Positions 4,505 through 7,031 of a stretch of DNA of 7,031 nt are shown here, piece after piece. Source of the stretch: an uncultured Leucobacter sp. Lineage in GTDB: Bacteria > Actinomycetota > Actinomycetes > Actinomycetales > Microbacteriaceae. The translations under genes were made by a program, and so were the position numbers. The notes below the pieces were generated by a model that worked only from the letters and a program-made list of their open reading frames with translations, was not told where the DNA came from and made no database searches. The stretch spans positions 1 to 7,031 of the forward strand of contig CALCJF010000014.1 in assembly GCA_937967375.1 (NCBI GenBank), in the 5' to 3' direction. Each line of letters begins with the position of its first letter. Positions within the stretch are counted from its first letter, which is position 1.

Positions 4505-6265
4505 TCAGTTCGCGCCCTTCAGCCCGTCAAAGTCATCGTCGCGCCATTCGGTGGCGATCCTTTCGCCCGCGTCGAACGCAACGACCTCGCGCTGACGCAG
4601 CTCGACTCGGCGAATCTTGCCCGATGCGGTCTTCGGCAGCTCGAAGAACTCGATGCGGCGCACGCGCATGTAGGCGGGCATCGCCCCGCGCGCAAACGCA
4701 AGCAGTTCGCGAGCGGTATCGGCATCTGCCAATGCGCCCGCGGCGAGCGCGACGTATGCCTTCGTCACGTTCAGGCGGGTCTCGTCTGGCGCCCCGACGA
4801 CCGCGGCTTCTGCCACGAGCGGATGCTCAAGCAACGCGCTCTCGACCTCGAACGGCGACACCTTGAAGTCGCTCGACTTGAAGATGTCGTCGGTGCGACC
4901 GACGAAGGTGAGCACGCCGTCAGCGTCGCGCTGCGCGACGTCGCCCGTGTGAAAGTATCCGCCGCGCATCGCCTTCTCGGTCGCCTCGGCATTGCCGAAG
5001 TAGCCGGGCATGAGGTTCACCGGCTTGCCAGCGTCGGCACCGAGCGGCAGACAGATCTCGCCCTCGTCGGCGAGCTCGCCAGTCATCGGGTCGACCAAGA
5101 CGGCAGCAACCCCGGGCAGCGGCCGCCCCATCGCGCCCGGCACGACAGCCTCACCGGGCATCGTGCCGATGAGCGCGGTGGTCTCGGTCTGCCCGTAGCC
5201 GTCGCGAATCTCGATGCCCCACCACTCCCTGATGCGGGCGATCACCTCGGGGTTCAGGGGTTCGCCTGCCGAGAGCAACTCGCGCAGCGCCCCGGGTTTG
5301 CGGTCGAGCTGGTGTTGAATCAGCATGCGCCACACCGTCGGCGGAGCACAGAACGTATTGACGCCTGCGCGATCGAGCTCGCTCACAAAGTGGGCGGCAT
5401 CGAAGCGCGCATAGTTGAGCACGAAGATGGTCGCGCCGACGTTCCACGGCGAGAAGAAGCTCGACCAGGCGTGCTTGCCCCAGCCCGGCGCGCTTACGAC
5501 CGAGTGCACGTCTCCCGGCCGTACGCCGATCCACGCCATCGTGCTGAGGTGCCCCAGCGGGTAGCTCGTGTGCGAGTGCTCGACGATCTTCGGCAGGCTC
5601 GTGGTGCCCGAGGTGAAGTAGATCAGCGAGGTATCGTCGCTTTTCGTAGACCTAGGCACGCTCGCTACCGAAGAGGATCGCGCCTCGCCGAAATCGAGCC
5701 AGTCGTAGAGCGCGGCGCGCTGATCCCGCGCTGCCTCATCGAACCCGACCACGACGCCGCGATACGAGCCCGGCACCTGCGCGAACTTCACGGCGTCTTC
5801 AGGGGCCGCGAACACCCACTTCACCTGGCCTCGGTCGACGCGATCGACCAGTTCGGCCGCGCCAAGCACCACCGAGGTCGGCAGAATCACGACGCCGATC
5901 TTGAGCGCCGCGAGCATGATCTCCCAAAGCTCGTAGCGGTTGCCGAGCATCAGCATCGCGACGTCGCCCTTGCGGGCACCCTGCGCGAGCATCCAGTGCG
6001 CCACCTGGTCGCTGCGTCGCTTCATCTCGGCGAAGCTGCGCTTGATCTCAGTGCCGTCGGCCTCGGCGATCCAGAGCGCGGTAGTGTCGTTGCCCGCTGC
6101 GATCACGTCGAACACGTCGTGCGCCCAGTTGAAATCTGGGCCGACGTCGGGCCACGTGAACTCGGCTCTTGCGCGAGCTGGATCGGCCGCGAGCTCGAGC
6201 AGCCGATCGCGTGCGGCGAAGAATGCGGTACTTGCGGCGTTGTCAGCGGTGCTCGGCGAAGTCAT
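4505..6265 (-). CDS. AMP-binding acyl-CoA synthetase (medium-chain/acetyl-CoA synthetase-like)
   Basis: This 586-residue adenylate-forming enzyme activates a carboxylic acid with ATP and then transfers the acyl group to CoA. The core motifs are in order: P-loop YFTSGTTSLPK (216-226), GYGQTET (356-362), HTGD (439-442), the hinge region FVGRTDDIFKSSDFKVSPFE (454-473) and the catalytic lysine K550 in PKTASGKIRR (544-553). A long N-terminal part with FNWAHDVFD (45-53) is typical of the acetyl/medium-chain acyl-CoA synthetase branch. The start is ATG at 6263-6265, where the family N-terminus begins, with purine-rich AGGTGAAAGAA upstream. An in-frame extension to 6412 would overlap apt and has no family character. 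The natural acid cannot be read from the sequence. It follows apt by 56 bp in the same direction and may be co-transcribed. It is not MenE, which is a much shorter enzyme in actinobacteria. Confidence 0.93.
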   Translation of the reverse strand: MTSPSTADNAASTAFFAARDRLLELAADPARARAEFTWPDVGPDFNWAHDVFDVIAAGNDTTALWIAEADGTEIKRSFAEMKRRSDQVAHWMLAQGARKGDVAMLMLGNRYELWEIMLAALKIGVVILPTSVVLGAAELVDRVDRGQVKWVFAAPEDAVKFAQVPGSYRGVVVGFDEAARDQRAALYDWLDFGEARSSSVASVPRSTKSDDTSLIYFTSGTTSLPKIVEHSHTSYPLGHLSTMAWIGVRPGDVHSVVSAPGWGKHAWSSFFSPWNVGATIFVLNYARFDAAHFVSELDRAGVNTFCAPPTVWRMLIQHQLDRKPGALRELLSAGEPLNPEVIARIREWWGIEIRDGYGQTETTALIGTMPGEAVVPGAMGRPLPGVAAVLVDPMTGELADEGEICLPLGADAGKPVNLMPGYFGNAEATEKAMRGGYFHTGDVAQRDADGVLTFVGRTDDIFKSSDFKVSPFEVESALLEHPLVAEAAVVGAPDETRLNVTKAYVALAAGALADADTARELLAFARGAMPAYMRVRRIEFFELPKTASGKIRRVELRQREVVAFDAGERIATEWRDDDFDGLKGAN

Positions 6266-6285
6266 GCCGTCAATTCTTTCACCTC

Positions 6286-6315
6286 GGCACGGGGTGGGCG
6301 ATCCCCCGCCCTGCC
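6286..6315 (-). other. GC-rich hairpin in the apt-synthetase spacer
   Basis: GGGCG (6296-6300) pairs with CGCCC (6307-6311), with outer GGCA/TGCC pairs (6286-6289 with 6312-6315) across a bulge. On the minus strand CGGGG and CCCCG can alternatively pair. No T-run follows. It could be a weak attenuator or a stabilising structure between apt and the synthetase gene, or simply a product of high GC content. Confidence 0.25.
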
Positions 6316-6321
6316 ACAAAA

Positions 6322-6861
6322 CTACGAGCTGAAGACGGTGTGCAGCTGGTGATCGCTGACCTTCTCGCGACCGCCGAGGCCGGCGATCTCGAACAGCACC
6401 GAGGTGCCGCACACCGGGTAGCCGAGGTGTTCGAGCATTTCGAGCGTCGCAGCAACTGTGCCGCCGGTGGCGAGAACGTCGTCGATCACGAGGACGCGCG
6501 TGCCCGGATCGAGGTCGGCGTGCATCTCGATGGTTGCGGTGCCGTATTCGAGAGAGTAGTCGATGCTCATCGCGGGCTGCGGCAGCTTGCCTGCCTTGCG
6601 CACGGGCACGAGACCCGTTCCCGACGCGTAGGCCGCGGCACTCGCCAGCAGAAACCCGCGCGCCTCAAGACCCGCGACCACATCGAACTGTCCCTCGAAC
6701 GGGGCGATCAGCGCATCGATCGTGGCCTTGTAGGCCTCACCATCGGCGAGCAGCGGGGTGATATCGCGAAAGAGGATCCCGGGGCTCGGGTAGTCGGGAA
6801 TCTCGCGAATCAGGGTCTCAGCGCGGGCAAGGGCAGGGGTGAGCGTGTTGCTTTGCACCAT
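6322..6861 (-). CDS. apt: Adenine phosphoribosyltransferase
   Basis: Apt converts adenine and PRPP to AMP and pyrophosphate in purine salvage, in the cytoplasm. The 179-residue length is normal for the family. Family segments are IPDYPSPGILFRDITPLL (21-38), the GLEARGFLL block (64-72), VRKAGKLP (87-94) and the PRPP-binding loop VLVIDDVLATGGT (123-135) with its two aspartates. The start is ATG at 6859-6861, supported by AGAGG 9 nt upstream. It is the first gene of a minus-strand pair with the acyl-CoA synthetase and diverges from tRNA-Arg across 104 bp. Nothing in the protein looks truncated or altered. A functional tie to the synthetase is not obvious: both reactions touch AMP and pyrophosphate, so apt might help recycle purine, but that is speculation. 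Confidence 0.97.
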   Translation of the reverse strand: MVQSNTLTPALARAETLIREIPDYPSPGILFRDITPLLADGEAYKATIDALIAPFEGQFDVVAGLEARGFLLASAAAYASGTGLVPVRKAGKLPQPAMSIDYSLEYGTATIEMHADLDPGTRVLVIDDVLATGGTVAATLEMLEHLGYPVCGTSVLFEIAGLGGREKVSDHQLHTVFSS

Positions 6862-6870
6862 GCAAGATTA

Positions 6871-6875
6871 CCTCT
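6871..6875 (-). promoter_or_regulatory. Shine-Dalgarno of apt
   Basis: The minus strand reads AGAGG, 9 nt, then ATG. It contrasts with menB and the MetE-like gene, which lack such a site. A small hairpin, CACCG-ATG-CGGTG (6877-6889), lies just upstream of it. Confidence 0.65.
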
Positions 6876-6914
6876 TCACCGCATCGGTGCGGCTCGCCGG
6901 ACTGGGCCGGATTT

Positions 6915-6941
6915 TTGTTTCTCGGAGTTATCGGGTAAAGT
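6915..6941 (+). promoter_or_regulatory. Candidate promoter of tRNA-Arg
   Basis: TTGTTT (6915-6920) and TAAAGT (6936-6941) are separated by 15 bp, about 25 bp upstream of the tRNA. Two small inverted repeats follow or overlap: GTAAA-GT-TTTAC (6935-6946) and GTTGA-GAGA-TCAAC (6949-6962). The -10 box is reasonable; the -35 box and spacing are poor. Confidence 0.3.
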
Positions 6942-6965
6942 TTTACAGGTTGAGAGATCAACACT

Positions 6966-7031
<66 letters not shown>

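Noticed and set aside
4505..6265. Reading the AMP-binding enzyme as MenE, the step between MenC and MenB
   Set aside because: At 586 residues with an acetyl/medium-chain synthetase N-terminus it is much longer than actinobacterial MenE, and it pairs with apt rather than with the men genes.
4481..6352. Open frame of about 620 codons antisense to the acyl-CoA synthetase gene
   Set aside because: It is Arg/His/Ala-rich with no recognisable domain and mirrors a gene with full catalytic motifs. Long antisense frames are expected at this GC content.
6266..6412. 49-residue N-terminal extension of the acyl-CoA synthetase
   Set aside because: It would run into apt, is Arg/Pro-rich without family similarity, and an ATG with a purine-rich upstream site is present at 6263-6265.
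6854..6866. Inverted repeat TTGCA-3 nt-TGCAA over the apt start codon
   Set aside because: A 5-bp stem with a 3-nt loop is too short to stand out from chance, and the Shine-Dalgarno is outside it.

Overview
This is a high-GC window with the codon bias and gene content of an actinomycete. The order tRNA-Trp, secE, nusG and the closeness of the proteins to actinobacterial MenB and MenC suggest Microbacteriaceae or a close relative. That placement is an inference from family resemblance and was not computed. No phage, transposon or CRISPR genes are present. The genes are ordinary core metabolism, and the unusual signals lie in the spacers and in one short stretch inside menC.

Layout. Positions 1-811 (minus strand) carry tRNA-Trp(CCA), then secE, then nusG, which runs off the left edge. 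This is the conserved cluster for protein export and transcription elongation. A strong GAAA-capped hairpin sits 2 nt after the tRNA CCA end, and it argues for a downstream start of secE. Positions 962-3144 hold two menaquinone genes, menB (minus) and menC (plus), diverging from a 218-bp spacer. They encode two steps of the naphthoquinone branch; MenE, the step between them, is not in the window. menC and the next gene converge and share a CTAG that serves as both stop codons.

Positions 3141-4349 (minus) encode a stand-alone MetE C-terminal-domain-like methyltransferase with a full set of zinc ligands. Its upstream spacer (4350-4504) contains a perfect 17-bp inverted repeat with a 1-nt centre and a terminator-like hairpin. 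Positions 4505-6861 (minus) hold apt (adenine salvage) followed 56 bp later by a 586-residue acyl-CoA synthetase. A tRNA-Arg(ACG) gene diverges from apt and is cut by the right edge.

Most notable. First, a 25-nt stretch of menC matches the anticodon-to-T-arm part of the tRNA-Arg gene in this same window at 21 of 25 positions. It encodes a peptide of the kind expected from translating a tRNA gene, placed in a loop just before a metal-binding motif of MenC. Second, there is the 35-nt perfect palindrome between the synthetase and the MetE-like gene. Third, menB and the MetE-like gene lack Shine-Dalgarno sequences and have TANNNT hexamers 6-7 nt before ATG, consistent with leaderless transcripts. 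I did not find a multi-gene novel system.
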